A DNA stretch of 20,007 bases from a virus: positions 1 to 20,007 of the IMG/VR virus record IMGVR_UViG_3300031857_001770; one strand, given 5' to 3'. Both the position numbers and the translations under genes were made by a program. The stretch's first letter is position 1, and every line of letters begins with the position of its first letter. A model generated the notes under the pieces. The model had not been told where the DNA came from and searched no databases. It saw nothing but the letters and a program-made list of their open reading frames with translations. Positions 4,341-12,203 of the stretch are shown here, in pieces.

Positions 4341-6377
4341 TTATCTGTATTTTAATGAGCCTCTTGATGGCGTGTCAATAGGTCGTGTTTGAGCCGCATC
4401 CCATCCGTTAGGAACGAGCTTACTGGTAGGCACTCCTTCTTTGATTGCCTGCTCGGTGCTTACGAGCTTATCATTGTCCAGACCTTCGTTGGGAAGGAAC
4501 TTGCCACCCTGCCGCTTGCGGAAGTAAACCAAACGCCTCCAAGCGTGATGGCAGAACGCTCCACCCTTCCACTTCCAGATAGAGTACACGCTCTGACCTT
4601 CCGGTGCAAACTGACCATTCTCACCGCTAAAGCTCATCATATCTATATCCTCCTTGCGGAATACTGTTCCTCCGTTTGCTGCTCCCACCATCTCACGGCA
4701 GAACTCGCGGGAGTTGCTGCTGATGTTACGGGTGTAAGCATAGCGTATCTTGTAAAGTCCACTATCAAAGCTGCTCTTGGATTCCGAGTTACTGAAGTCC
4801 TCTACGGCAAAGTTGTACTGCGTGGCGAGGTGGGTGTCCTCATTGTCGGGGTCGTTGACTACCTCATCGCTGATGAGTTCCCATTCTTCTAAATCAACGA
4901 CCTCACCCTTTCCCCGCAGAGCATCTATCCACTTATGCTCATCTTCTTGGGAGAAATTAGGTACTTCGCTCTTGAACTTGTGCGACTTCATCTGCGAAAT
5001 AATAGCAGAGGAGTTGCCCTTAAAGAGAGCGTTTGCGACCTGTGGGTCGAACTGAAGCATCTGCACCAAGAACGTGATGGCTTGGTCAACCGTTAAAACG
5101 CCATCCTTTACGCTCTGCATAATCTGCAAAGAGCTTGCAATCTGCGCTCCATTGTATGATGCCTCTTTTTGGATTAGCTCCTCGTTGACTTCACTCACTT
5201 GCATTGGGTCAATGGATTCGGTTTTAACGCCTGTTGCTTCTTCTACGACCTCTGCATCTTGTATCTCCGTTTCGGTGAACTCCAAAGGCTGAAGGGTCTT
5301 GAAGTAAAGGTTTAGGCTGATGTCGTTGTATGACAAGATTTGGTCTATGCCGTCAATGATAATCTCCTGCTTGGGGCGAATAACAAGGTTATCCAAAAGA
5401 ATAGAAGCGGTCTTTAGTTCATCTGCGTTATTGCCAAGTCCCGAATTATCCTTAATGCCCAAAAGCATCGGGCTTACGATACGATGCGAGACCATCAGTT
5501 TCTGTGTTGCCTCTGCGCTCAAGAACTGATACTGCTCCGCAGCATCCGATAGCTGAACGGGGTCAACCGTTGCAGCAAGGTCTTTGTTATCGTTGAACGC
5601 AAGGATGAACTTGCCAGAGTTTGAACTACCGCTAAACTTCGTTGCAATCTGCTGCTCAATGGTTCTGCGTTCTTCTTCGCTTGGTACTCCGTTGTTGAAG
5701 TTGATTAGCATAGAGGGTGCAAGGCCGTTCTGGATGTTGTTGATGTGGTAGTTGGCAATCTCCTCCTCAAGCTCTGCGTAGGGTAGCCCACCTTGATAGT
5801 CTACTGGGGAGTAGTAGTAGAATCCTGCTCGGTAGGGTTTGATGTACAGAATCTCCAAACCTTCCTTACTCGTGCCGAATGCAGGGATGCGTACCGCAGT
5901 TTCTTTTCTGCTGCTCACCGCAAGCCAATCCTTTGCGTAGTAGTAAGCCTCAACCTCGCCATCTTCGTTGCACCTTGCGGCTCTCAACGTCTCTACGGGG
6001 ATGTGCTGCACCTCTACAATCATATTGTGGTCTTGCGAGTACACCACTTGAAAAGAGCATTGCCCCATCATCACATAGTCAGCAACAACCTTCTGCAAGC
6101 AAGACTTTGTGAACAAGCCCCTCATCGCTGCGTACTCGCTTGGCTTCTTGCCAGAGTCCGTAGCATCCAAGCCCTTGCCGTAGGTCATATCCATCAACGA
6201 GTTGAGGATGGCGTTGTTGGTGGGTGAGCCGTTGTAGCGGTCAATTAAATACCCGAAGTAATCGTTGTTATCTCCGTATTCTACATAGTCCTTCCCTTGC
6301 ACCTCTTTTACAACCGGTGTGGTATAGGAGCTGAAGTTCACAACGTGGACTTTAGATGATGATGTACTCATTGTCAT
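4341..6377 (-). CDS. Portal protein with C-terminal MuF-like region
   Basis: A 678-residue protein. Residues 1 to about 380 are portal-like: VEYGDNNDYFGYLIDRYNGS near the start, AILNSLMDMTYGKG, LQKVVADYVMMGQCSFQVVY, EEEIANYHINNIQNGLAPSM, SAEATQKLMVSHRIVSPMLL and ILLDNLVIRPKQEIIIDGID (the stem/crown helix). A linker of helices follows, then residues about 551-623 (REFCREMVGAANGGTVFRKE, FAPEGQSVYSIWKWKGGAFC, CHHAWRR), which resemble the C-terminal part of MuF-type head morphogenesis proteins. A normal HK97-type portal is about 400-500 residues, so this is a fused product. It forms the 12-fold DNA entry ring that TerL docks on. Confidence 0.85.
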   Translation of the reverse strand: MTMSTSSSKVHVVNFSSYTTPVVKEVQGKDYVEYGDNNDYFGYLIDRYNGSPTNNAILNSLMDMTYGKGLDATDSGKKPSEYAAMRGLFTKSCLQKVVADYVMMGQCSFQVVYSQDHNMIVEVQHIPVETLRAARCNEDGEVEAYYYAKDWLAVSSRKETAVRIPAFGTSKEGLEILYIKPYRAGFYYYSPVDYQGGLPYAELEEEIANYHINNIQNGLAPSMLINFNNGVPSEEERRTIEQQIATKFSGSSNSGKFILAFNDNKDLAATVDPVQLSDAAEQYQFLSAEATQKLMVSHRIVSPMLLGIKDNSGLGNNADELKTASILLDNLVIRPKQEIIIDGIDQILSYNDISLNLYFKTLQPLEFTETEIQDAEVVEEATGVKTESIDPMQVSEVNEELIQKEASYNGAQIASSLQIMQSVKDGVLTVDQAITFLVQMLQFDPQVANALFKGNSSAIISQMKSHKFKSEVPNFSQEDEHKWIDALRGKGEVVDLEEWELISDEVVNDPDNEDTHLATQYNFAVEDFSNSESKSSFDSGLYKIRYAYTRNISSNSREFCREMVGAANGGTVFRKEDIDMMSFSGENGQFAPEGQSVYSIWKWKGGAFCHHAWRRLVYFRKRQGGKFLPNEGLDNDKLVSTEQAIKEGVPTSKLVPNGWDAAQTRPIDTPSRGSLKYR

Positions 6378-6687
6378 AGCTTGTTTCTTCGGTGTAGACG
6401 TTTTGGTTCACCGTAAATTTCTCGTAATCTGTTTGCGAAGTTACGAATACCCTATCCCGATATATTAGATTTCCCGATGCAAAAACCTTCAAGCCATAGA
6501 ATCTATTGTTGACAAGGCTGAACGTGCCTGTAAGGGTCATAAAACCATTAGCAGAGGCAGCAGTAACCGCAGGTGTTGCGGTGGTGTTTGTTGATTCATC
6601 AATCAGCGCAATCGTAACACTCGCAGGGAATGTGCGAGGTATGATTACTATTGCTTGTGGTGAGGCTGATACTTGAAGGATGTGCAT
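6352..6687 (-). CDS. Small beta-rich structural protein before the portal
   Basis: A 111-residue protein with alternating hydrophobic strands (MHILQVSASPQAIVIIPRTF, FMTLTGTFSLVNNRFYGLKV, GNLIYRDRVFVTSQTDYEKF) and an acidic end, SYDNEYIII. It overlaps the portal gene by 26 nt. No signal peptide, helix bundle or enzymatic motif is visible. The fold looks like a small immunoglobulin-like or jelly-roll domain, so a decoration, neck-fibre or connector role is possible. I recognise the type from Bacteroidota phages but not a function. It is the first gene after the terminator at 6727-6749, so it may begin a new transcript. Confidence 0.65.
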   Translation of the reverse strand: MHILQVSASPQAIVIIPRTFPASVTIALIDESTNTTATPAVTAASANGFMTLTGTFSLVNNRFYGLKVFASGNLIYRDRVFVTSQTDYEKFTVNQNVYTEETSYDNEYIII

Positions 6688-6694
6688 CTTACAT

Positions 6695-6711
6695 AAATAA
6701 CCTTTTAGTTT
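6695..6711 (-). repeat. AAATAACCTTTTAGTTT box, copy 1
   Basis: A 17-bp sequence identical to that at 17262-17278. On the coding strand it reads AAACTAAAAGGTTATTT and lies 8 nt before the ATG of the 111-residue gene. Related, less exact copies occur at 18747-18763 and 3361-3377, also next to gene starts. Confidence 0.6.
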
Positions 6712-6726
6712 GGATTTGTTTGAAAA

Positions 6727-6749
6727 TAGAAAAGGGGCTTACGCCCCTT
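6727..6749 (-). terminator. Rho-independent terminator after tail-tube gene
   Basis: A perfect 7-bp GC-rich stem, AAGGGGC with GCCCCTT (6749-6743 with 6738-6732), has a GTAA tetraloop on the coding strand. It is followed by a T-rich tract TTTTCTATTTTC running to about 6722. It sits about 23 nt after the stop of the 182-residue gene. Confidence 0.85.
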
Positions 6750-6772
6750 CAACTATTTCACCTTGCGGTAGA

Positions 6773-7321
6773 TTACGAATTTGAACCTACTACAATGGTA
6801 TCATTTGCACCTGCAAGTCCTGCGAAAGGATTGGCAGTAGTAGCACCTGCGATGAAGTTAGCAGGAAGTTGCTCCTGTGCTTCCATTGTCAAAGTGTAGC
6901 CCGATAGGTCTCCCATACTCGAACCCGTGACTATGCTGCCCCCTGTGACTTCTGCACCGTAGTTCAGACCCATCATAAAGGCGTTGCCGTTGTAGTCTTG
7001 CACCACAACATAAGGCCGACCATAAGCAAGCAGCTTCAATTCTTTGTTGTCCTCCTTTGTGAGTTTGGTCAACGTAAGGCTCAAAGTCTGCGTGAAGAAG
7101 GTAGTACCATTCTCACGGCTTGAGTTAAAGGTTTGCTCAAAAGATGAGTTACCTTTTACCAAGTATTGGTAAGCAGAGAAAGTACCACTGATGTTGGTAA
7201 TCTCATCGTTGGTGAGGGTCACCGTACCCAAGTCACCGAAGTCTACAAAGTACACGGCATAAATGCCACCTACTACGTCTTTACAGGGTACTGCCCTGCC
7301 TTTTGTTAAATCACAAGCCAT
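6773..7321 (-). CDS. Major tail (tube) protein candidate
   Basis: A 182-residue protein beginning MACDLTKGRAVPCKDVVGGI, a start I recognise from tail-tube proteins of Bacteroidota phages. The middle is beta-rich (IYAVYFVDFGDLGTVTLTND, SFEQTFNSSRENGTTFFTQT, LSLTLTKLTKEDNKELKLL), and a loop LAYGRPYVVVQDYNGNAFMM precedes GGSIVTGSSMGDLSGYTLTM. Size, beta content and the strong terminators on both sides suit an abundant polymerising tube subunit. Some phages place a capsid decoration protein here, which is the main alternative. The start is ATG at 7321 with an A-rich leader. Confidence 0.7.
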   Translation of the reverse strand: MACDLTKGRAVPCKDVVGGIYAVYFVDFGDLGTVTLTNDEITNISGTFSAYQYLVKGNSSFEQTFNSSRENGTTFFTQTLSLTLTKLTKEDNKELKLLAYGRPYVVVQDYNGNAFMMGLNYGAEVTGGSIVTGSSMGDLSGYTLTMEAQEQLPANFIAGATTANPFAGLAGANDTIVVGSNS

Positions 7322-7344
7322 TGTTTCTTTGTTTTATTAGAATT

Positions 7345-7381
7345 AAAAAAGAGGGCGAGGACATAGCCCAAGCCCCCTCTT
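7345..7381 (-). terminator. Rho-independent terminator after capsid gene
   Basis: On the coding strand AAGAGGG (7381-7375) pairs with CCCTCTT (7355-7349), with extra G/C pairing possible in the 19-nt loop, and T6 (7350-7345) follows. It begins 19 nt after the capsid stop. It probably limits read-through and stabilises the abundant capsid mRNA. Confidence 0.85.
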
Positions 7382-7399
7382 GATTTACATTAACTCGGA

Positions 7400-8326
7400 T
7401 TAAGAGTAAAGGACTACGTCTGAACCGATACCGTACTGAACTCCTGCGAAGAAGCGAAGGATAACACGGATATTGTCTGAACCGTCAAGGTCAGCCATAT
7501 CAAGTACACGAACCTCGTTACGCTCGTTCAAAAGACCAGTTCCGAAGAATAGGTTTGAAGATTGAGCAGCAACCATCTTGTTTGAAGGAAGGCCGTTTGC
7601 CATAGCAACGCGGATGCCATCAAAGAACAAGTCTCCGTTACCATACCAAGTAGTGCCTTTATTGTCAACACCATTCGCTCCAAGACCTGAAGTTCCGAAT
7701 CCACCAAGCGCACGGACATAAGCCTTTGCTACGTTTTGTGGAACGTAGATGGTCAAGTCCTCCTTGCCGTAAAGGGCAGATGGGATAGCGTCTACAACTT
7801 TGCCAAGCTCGGTGATTACGTTAGCAGCAGTCACGGTGGTGGCAGTTACGTCAATAACGTCAGAGTCAGCAGTCATCAATGAAAGGAATCCAGAGAACTC
7901 ACCTGCACTTGCGGCAGTACCGTTCCAAATGTTCTGCTCAATCTTTTGGGCAGTCTTGGCAGCAACGTGAGCGATAAGGAAGTCGGCAAAAGAAGCAGGG
8001 ATGCTATCGTAAGCAGAGAAGCCCATCTGACCACCAATCCAAGAATCGTAGTAGTCCTTCTTGCAAAGCTGCAAGTTCACTTGAAATGGCTCAACCTCAA
8101 GAATGCGGTCAGTCAAAGTCAAGGTAGAAGTTGCATCAAAATCACAAGTGGCATCTTTTACGATGTCATTGGTGTTCACCTTCTGAAGGGTGGTGCGGTA
8201 GTTTACGTTTGGAAGAATCTCAACGAGACCCTTGTCAAGCGTGTCAGCAGAAAGTAATGCAGCAGAGATGTACTTGCTTGCAAACGCTCCTGCATAGTTC
8301 GTGGTGATTGAAGTAGTTGTTGCCAT
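7400..8326 (-). CDS. Major capsid protein (HK97 fold)
   Basis: A 308-residue protein with the composition and layout of an HK97-fold capsid protein of Bacteroidota phages. An N-terminal arm (ITTNYAGAFASKYISAALLS) leads to RTTLQKVNTNDIVKDATCDF, then CKKDYYDSWIGGQMGFSAYD, a spine-helix region (FADFLIAHVAAKTAQKIEQN), the A-domain strand DLTIYVPQNVAKAYVRALG, and a C-terminal NIRVILRFFAGVQYGIGSD strand. It lies after protease and scaffold genes and is followed by a strong terminator. The leader before ATG is A-rich (AACAAATAAACA) with no Shine-Dalgarno box. No long N-terminal delta domain is visible, which fits a separate scaffold protein. Confidence 0.9.
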   Translation of the reverse strand: MATTTSITTNYAGAFASKYISAALLSADTLDKGLVEILPNVNYRTTLQKVNTNDIVKDATCDFDATSTLTLTDRILEVEPFQVNLQLCKKDYYDSWIGGQMGFSAYDSIPASFADFLIAHVAAKTAQKIEQNIWNGTAASAGEFSGFLSLMTADSDVIDVTATTVTAANVITELGKVVDAIPSALYGKEDLTIYVPQNVAKAYVRALGGFGTSGLGANGVDNKGTTWYGNGDLFFDGIRVAMANGLPSNKMVAAQSSNLFFGTGLLNERNEVRVLDMADLDGSDNIRVILRFFAGVQYGIGSDVVLYS

Positions 8327-8336
8327 TGTTTATTTG

Positions 8337-8915
8337 TTATTTATTCATTCGTGCAAGGACTCGGTCAATCGTCTTTTCGGGGCGATTAGAACTCATCTTT
8401 TGGACTTGCTTTGTTTCGGGGTTGTGCTTGATAGGCTTCGCAGCAGGAGCAGCAGATAGTTCAGCTTTGATAGCTGACATCTCCTCCTTCTTGGCGTATG
8501 AACCCATCTCCTCACGCATTGCTTTCATCTCCTCACGCATCATCGCAACTTCTTCGAGAACTTTCTCAATGATTGCGACAACCGCAGGAGCTTCTTCTTT
8601 TACTTCCATTTCGGCAAGTTCAGTAGCTTCTTCGGCTTGTGCCTCAACTTCTTCAGCCGCTTCTTCAGCAGCTTCTTTAATTTCAGCGATTACGCCTTCT
8701 TCTTCAATGACCAATACACGGCCATCTTCAAGTAGGTGTTCGCCAACTGGAGCAGCAACTCGGTCTTCGCCACTAATGACAAATACTTCGTTGCCTGCTT
8801 CAAATGATTCAGCCTCAAGAACTGCTCCGTTCTCAAGTGTCATTTGCGCAAACTGAACTTCACGGATGGAGGACAGCTCGGCAAGGATGCGGTTAAGGAT
8901 ATTGTTTGCTTTCAT
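8337..8915 (-). CDS. Capsid scaffold protein candidate
   Basis: A 192-residue, strongly acidic protein. Residues 20-75 form a small strand-rich unit with VFVISGEDRVAAPVGEHLLE and GRVLVIEEEGV. Residues about 78-155 are Glu/Ala-rich helix with coiled-coil character (EEVAMMREEMKAMREEMGSY). The C-terminus turns basic (KPIKHNPETKQVQ, RPEKTIDRVLARMNK), a usual place for capsid binding in scaffold proteins. It sits between the protease and the major capsid gene, the standard scaffold position, and has the expected composition. No direct homology can be shown from the sequence alone. Only 10 nt separate it from the capsid gene. Confidence 0.75.
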   Translation of the reverse strand: MKANNILNRILAELSSIREVQFAQMTLENGAVLEAESFEAGNEVFVISGEDRVAAPVGEHLLEDGRVLVIEEEGVIAEIKEAAEEAAEEVEAQAEEATELAEMEVKEEAPAVVAIIEKVLEEVAMMREEMKAMREEMGSYAKKEEMSAIKAELSAAPAAKPIKHNPETKQVQKMSSNRPEKTIDRVLARMNK

Positions 8916-8955
8916 ATCTAACTAATTAAAGGGGTTTTGATTATTTGTAACATTT

Positions 8956-9180
8956 TTATAGGTCTTGCCATAGCGTATTGGTGGACTCCCATCGGGTGTT
9001 GATGGTCTGCCACTCCTCGCCTCGTATCCTAACGCTTATGCCTTGACCCACTAAAGCACCAACGCCTTGTGCCTGCAATGAGCCATCGCAGCAGTTGGAC
9101 TTGTAGGTGTTGTCTTTGCATAAGCACCCACGCCTTCCACCTCTCGGTGAAGCTACGGGGAGTTTCTGTGGTCTATACAT
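8956..9180 (-). CDS. Small Cys-rich virion-associated protein with W-x6-W-x6-W tail
   Basis: A 74-residue protein overlapping the protease stop by 8 nt. Residues 15-45 (GRRGCLCKDNTYKSNCCDGS, then LQAQGVGAL) are a compact Cys-containing signature with C19, C21, C30 and C31, which I recognise from small proteins in structural clusters of Bacteroidota phages. The C-terminus EEWQTINTRWESTNTLWQDL has Trp at 57, 64 and 71, matching the spacing in the 708-residue tail protein and the 69-residue WG protein. The function is unknown. Given its neighbours it may be a minor virion or assembly part. The Cys pairs could bind metal, but no standard zinc spacing is complete. Confidence 0.72.
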   Translation of the reverse strand: MYRPQKLPVASPRGGRRGCLCKDNTYKSNCCDGSLQAQGVGALVGQGISVRIRGEEWQTINTRWESTNTLWQDL

Positions 9181-10258
9181 TCTTTAGGTCTTCTTTATGG
9201 TATAGGTACTCGCTATCTTCGGTATGGGTTGCACCAGTCATAAGTCTGCCATCGGCATCCTTGTGCGTTAAACCGGTGTAGAGTTTGCCGTCTGCGGTGT
9301 AGTGAGGTACGCCTACTGCAAGTTCAATCTTGCCAAGTTCTTTGAGCTTGGATTCTGCCCATCGCTTGCCTGCAAGACCTCCCCATAGCAGGAACGATAT
9401 TGTGCCACAGGCTTCGCTATTGCTTTCATCGTAGTATTCTTCGGCTCTTGATAGGTATGAGTACATCCGTGTGATGGTCTCTACGCTCACAGGCTTGCCC
9501 TGTGCGAGCTGCTGCGCCCTTACCTTACCGACAGGCGTTGCACACTTGTTGCCGTTCTTCTCGTTTAGCTCAATGCCACGCTTGGCGTTGTCCTTCACCG
9601 CATCGGGGTAGTCGGCATAAGATTCCATCTCTATGCGCTTGCCCGTCTTTTTGCGCCCATCTCTTTTGATGATAGCGACAATCTGCGATAGCATCAACGC
9701 TGCTTCCTGCTCCTCTATTTGTGCCATCTCTTGCTTGGCAAGGTTTAGCTTGTCCACAAAATACCCCTCAATGCTAAAGCCTTTGACCTTTCCCGTCTTG
9801 ACAAAGTTTGTCCAAATCTCTGGGTTGTTGACTTTCATAGATACCATCCACGTTCCAACAGGCAAATCAAAGCCGTACTTCTTGCTCTTGTCGTGGACTT
9901 CATCTTCTATAATCCACGACTCTACAACCGTCAATCCGTTGATGCCTACTTCGTGTTCAAGCGTAGCGTTGTTCTGCTTGGACTTCTGAAAGAACATCTC
10001 GCTTGCTTTGCGAATGGTGGCTTCGCTGAAGTAAACGTAGAACTCCTCTTGCCCCTCTGCTCGGTAGATGGGCTTATTAGGTACGAGTGCTGCTCCCATA
10101 AGGATGCGCTTCTCATCGCTCTGCGTAGCGAACTCAACCCGTTGTGAGTTCAGCGCAATGAAGTCCTCCTCAATAGCAGGATATTCTACAAGGGAGATTG
10201 CGTCAATGCCCGTGAGCAGCATTGATTCATCAAGTATTAGTTCAATTAGTTTCATCAT
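9173..10258 (-). CDS. Prohead protease (XkdF / S78_2-like) with extra C-terminal domain
   Basis: A 361-residue protein. Residues 1-175 match the XkdF-type capsid maturation protease: LVEYPAIEEDFIALN near 23-37, ATLEHEVG with likely catalytic His102, then VHDKSKKYGFDLPVGTWMVS, and VKGFSIEGYF with likely catalytic Ser162. After a helical linker, a second unit (about 212-310) reads YADYPDAVKDNAKRGIELNE, then CATPVGKVRAQQLAQGKPVS and FLLWGGLAGKRWAESKL. I have seen this domain in other phage head proteins but know no function for it. The end carries an 11-residue tandem repeat (ADGKLYTGLTH, ADGRLMTGATH). It should trim scaffold and capsid proteins in the prohead. It precedes the scaffold candidate, as expected. 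Confidence 0.8.
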   Translation of the reverse strand: MMKLIELILDESMLLTGIDAISLVEYPAIEEDFIALNSQRVEFATQSDEKRILMGAALVPNKPIYRAEGQEEFYVYFSEATIRKASEMFFQKSKQNNATLEHEVGINGLTVVESWIIEDEVHDKSKKYGFDLPVGTWMVSMKVNNPEIWTNFVKTGKVKGFSIEGYFVDKLNLAKQEMAQIEEQEAALMLSQIVAIIKRDGRKKTGKRIEMESYADYPDAVKDNAKRGIELNEKNGNKCATPVGKVRAQQLAQGKPVSVETITRMYSYLSRAEEYYDESNSEACGTISFLLWGGLAGKRWAESKLKELGKIELAVGVPHYTADGKLYTGLTHKDADGRLMTGATHTEDSEYLYHKEDLKNV

Positions 10259-12069
10259 CCGAATGTTGCGGTTCTTACTCTTTGGCGTTGTAGTTGTTGC
10301 GAGGTCGTTACGTCACCACCCACAACGTATGCACGGATAGGTTGTTGGAACTGCCCACCTATGCTCTGCGCAAGTTGGTTTACTCCACCCTGTCCTACGA
10401 CATTAAATTGTGGTGGTTGTGATGGCGCAGAAGGGGAGGTGATTGTTGCAGGCGGTGAGCCTCCTCCTGTTGGTTCTGCTGCATTGATGTTGCGGATGGA
10501 TGCAACGGTTGTTGCTGCGAGTGCTGCTAATTGTATGCCCCTGTTTATTGAGCCAAAAGGCTCTGGTAGGGAGGTGCTATTCTTAAAGATTCCGACTGCT
10601 GCTTGCGCTGCATCTACAATTACGTTTGCCGTTGCTACGGCCTTGCTATTCTTAAATACTGCACCAAGCGCACCCTGCACCGCATCAATGCTTTGGTTTA
10701 CCATTGCAGCCTTTGAGTCTTGTGCTGCCTTCTCTAATGCGGTTGTAGCATCCGTTGTCTTTTTTGTGATGGCAACAATCTCTGCTGACTGCTTTTCTTC
10801 AAGAGCAACCCTCTGCTCTGCCGACAACTCATCCAACTGAAGCAAGGCGAAGTACTTATCACGGACTGCGTTTATCTCACGTTGTTGGTCGGTGAGTAGG
10901 GTCTCAAATGCCTTATCTAAAAGCGCACCCTGTGAAACTGCATAGTCAGAGGCTGCCTTCTCCTGCAACGCTGCAAAGGCTTCTTCGGCTTTTATCTTCT
11001 CATCGGCTGCTGCTTTCTCCTCTGCCCTTAATCCCTTTACTTCAGTACCAAGCCTGCGCTTGCGAGCGATGCTCGCCTGCTCTAACTCCGATACACGAGC
11101 CTCTGCCTCTGCAATGGCTACCAACTGCTCCTCGTTTGTTTCTGATATTCTCGCTTGCGCTTGAAGTGCTGAAAGCCTTAACTTTTGGTTTTTGATTTCT
11201 TTGGCTGCGACTGATTCTTCTAACTCCCCTGCTTTTAGTACCGCAGCGATACGCTCCTCTGTGCTTTTGGTTAGGTCATCAGCAACGAAGCGAGCCTCTG
11301 CAATCTGCTTGTTTGCCTTTGCACGTTCTACAATGAGCGCACGTTCTGCATCTTCTACATCGTTTAATAGTCCTGCGACTCTTGCTCCCTCTTTGGCTGC
11401 TGCTGCTAATGACTTGCTAAATTCAACCGCAGCCGCACCTGCTGCCGCAACCTTATCGGTTACGTTCTCAACTCCAAGTGCAATCTTGCCTGCGGCATCA
11501 GCAGCCGTCTTTGCTGCTGCGGAGAACTCACCCTTTAATGCAAGACCGATTGCTTTGCCAAGAGCAGGCAGCAACTCCAAAAGCCCCTCAATGCGGTTGG
11601 TGATATTTTCTTTTAGCAGCTTGCCAAAGTCCTTGAGGGCTTGCTGCGGATTCTGGAATGCCTCAAAGAGTTTCTCGCCAAGTTTAACGAGTACATCCGT
11701 CAACTTGCCAACGACTGCACCAAGTGCGCCAAGAACAACCGCTAACGCATCACCACCACGTTCCGTGTTCTTAAAGTAAGTGACAAGCGATGTTACTGCG
11801 ACAAGCAGCGCACCCAATCCCGTAGCAATGATTGCTCCTTTAAGCGTACCGAATGCTTTTACCGCACTACCAATACCGCCCTGTAAGCTCTTGAACGCAG
11901 ATACTGCACCGCCTGTGCGCTTATCAAGTGCCTCAAGACCGCTACTGATAGCCTCGTTTGTCTCTTTGGCTTTTGTCTGGGTCTTGTCAGCCTCTATCCC
12001 TACGGCTTTAAGCGCAGCGATAGCGGATGTAGCATCCCCTTTAATCTCAATTATTTCAACTGCCGCCAT
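10255..12069 (-). CDS. Tape measure protein
   Basis: A 604-residue Ala/Lys/Glu-rich, mostly helical protein. Order: N-terminal helix region 1-65; hydrophobic stretch about 73-98 (GAIIATGLGALLVAVTSLV) and a second at about 107-125; long charged coiled-coil-like region about 225-450 (e.g. EERIAAVLKAGELEESVAAK); hydrophobic Ala-rich helices to about 530; a Pro/Gly/Gln linker; and a conserved-looking end with QQPIRAYVVGGDVTTSQQLQ. This is typical of tape measure proteins, which span the tail lumen and set its length. By the usual ~0.15 nm per residue, a tail near 90 nm would follow (inference). The stop overlaps the protease start by ATGA. Confidence 0.88.
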   Translation of the reverse strand: MAAVEIIEIKGDATSAIAALKAVGIEADKTQTKAKETNEAISSGLEALDKRTGGAVSAFKSLQGGIGSAVKAFGTLKGAIIATGLGALLVAVTSLVTYFKNTERGGDALAVVLGALGAVVGKLTDVLVKLGEKLFEAFQNPQQALKDFGKLLKENITNRIEGLLELLPALGKAIGLALKGEFSAAAKTAADAAGKIALGVENVTDKVAAAGAAAVEFSKSLAAAAKEGARVAGLLNDVEDAERALIVERAKANKQIAEARFVADDLTKSTEERIAAVLKAGELEESVAAKEIKNQKLRLSALQAQARISETNEEQLVAIAEAEARVSELEQASIARKRRLGTEVKGLRAEEKAAADEKIKAEEAFAALQEKAASDYAVSQGALLDKAFETLLTDQQREINAVRDKYFALLQLDELSAEQRVALEEKQSAEIVAITKKTTDATTALEKAAQDSKAAMVNQSIDAVQGALGAVFKNSKAVATANVIVDAAQAAVGIFKNSTSLPEPFGSINRGIQLAALAATTVASIRNINAAEPTGGGSPPATITSPSAPSQPPQFNVVGQGGVNQLAQSIGGQFQQPIRAYVVGGDVTTSQQLQRQRVRTATFG

Positions 12070-12203
12070 TGTAGCTTAATATATTCGTTCCATCCTTCGG
12101 GGAGTTTGTGCTTGCCTTTGGCGATTTCAACGCAATCACCTGCTCCAATCCACTCCTGTGAGTTTAGTATTTCAATTAAATAACTTAAATAGGTTGGCTT
12201 CAT
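12051..12203 (-). CDS. Small 50-residue protein between tail-tip and tape measure genes
   Basis: A short gene that fills the otherwise empty 130-nt gap. It begins with the ATG of an ATGA overlap at 12203 and ends with TAA at 12051, running 19 nt into the tape measure gene. The product starts MKPTYLSYLIEILNSQEWIG, continues with GDCVEIAKGKHKLPEGWNEY and ends IKLQWRQLK. It is compact and mixed in composition, with four Trp/Tyr-rich turns. Support comes from the coupling overlap and the absence of any other explanation for the gap. Function is unknown. Small proteins beside the tape measure can be assembly chaperones, but nothing in the sequence shows that. Confidence 0.65.
   Translation of the reverse strand: MKPTYLSYLIEILNSQEWIGAGDCVEIAKGKHKLPEGWNEYIKLQWRQLK

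Noticed and set aside
4389-6227. Several plus-strand open frames over the portal gene
   Set aside because: They lie opposite a well-supported portal gene, have no leader or domain, and differ in composition from all other genes here.
7528-7719. Nested minus-strand frame inside the capsid gene
   Set aside because: No leader or protein features. The capsid frame fully explains the region.
8317-8856. Plus-strand open frame of 179 codons
   Set aside because: Antisense of the Glu/Ala-rich scaffold gene. The Ser/Ala/Ile repeats simply mirror GAA/GCA codons.
11192-11779. Long plus-strand open frame of 195 codons
   Set aside because: It is the complement of the Ala/Lys/Glu-rich tape measure gene. 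The Ser/Ala-rich product is typical antisense translation.
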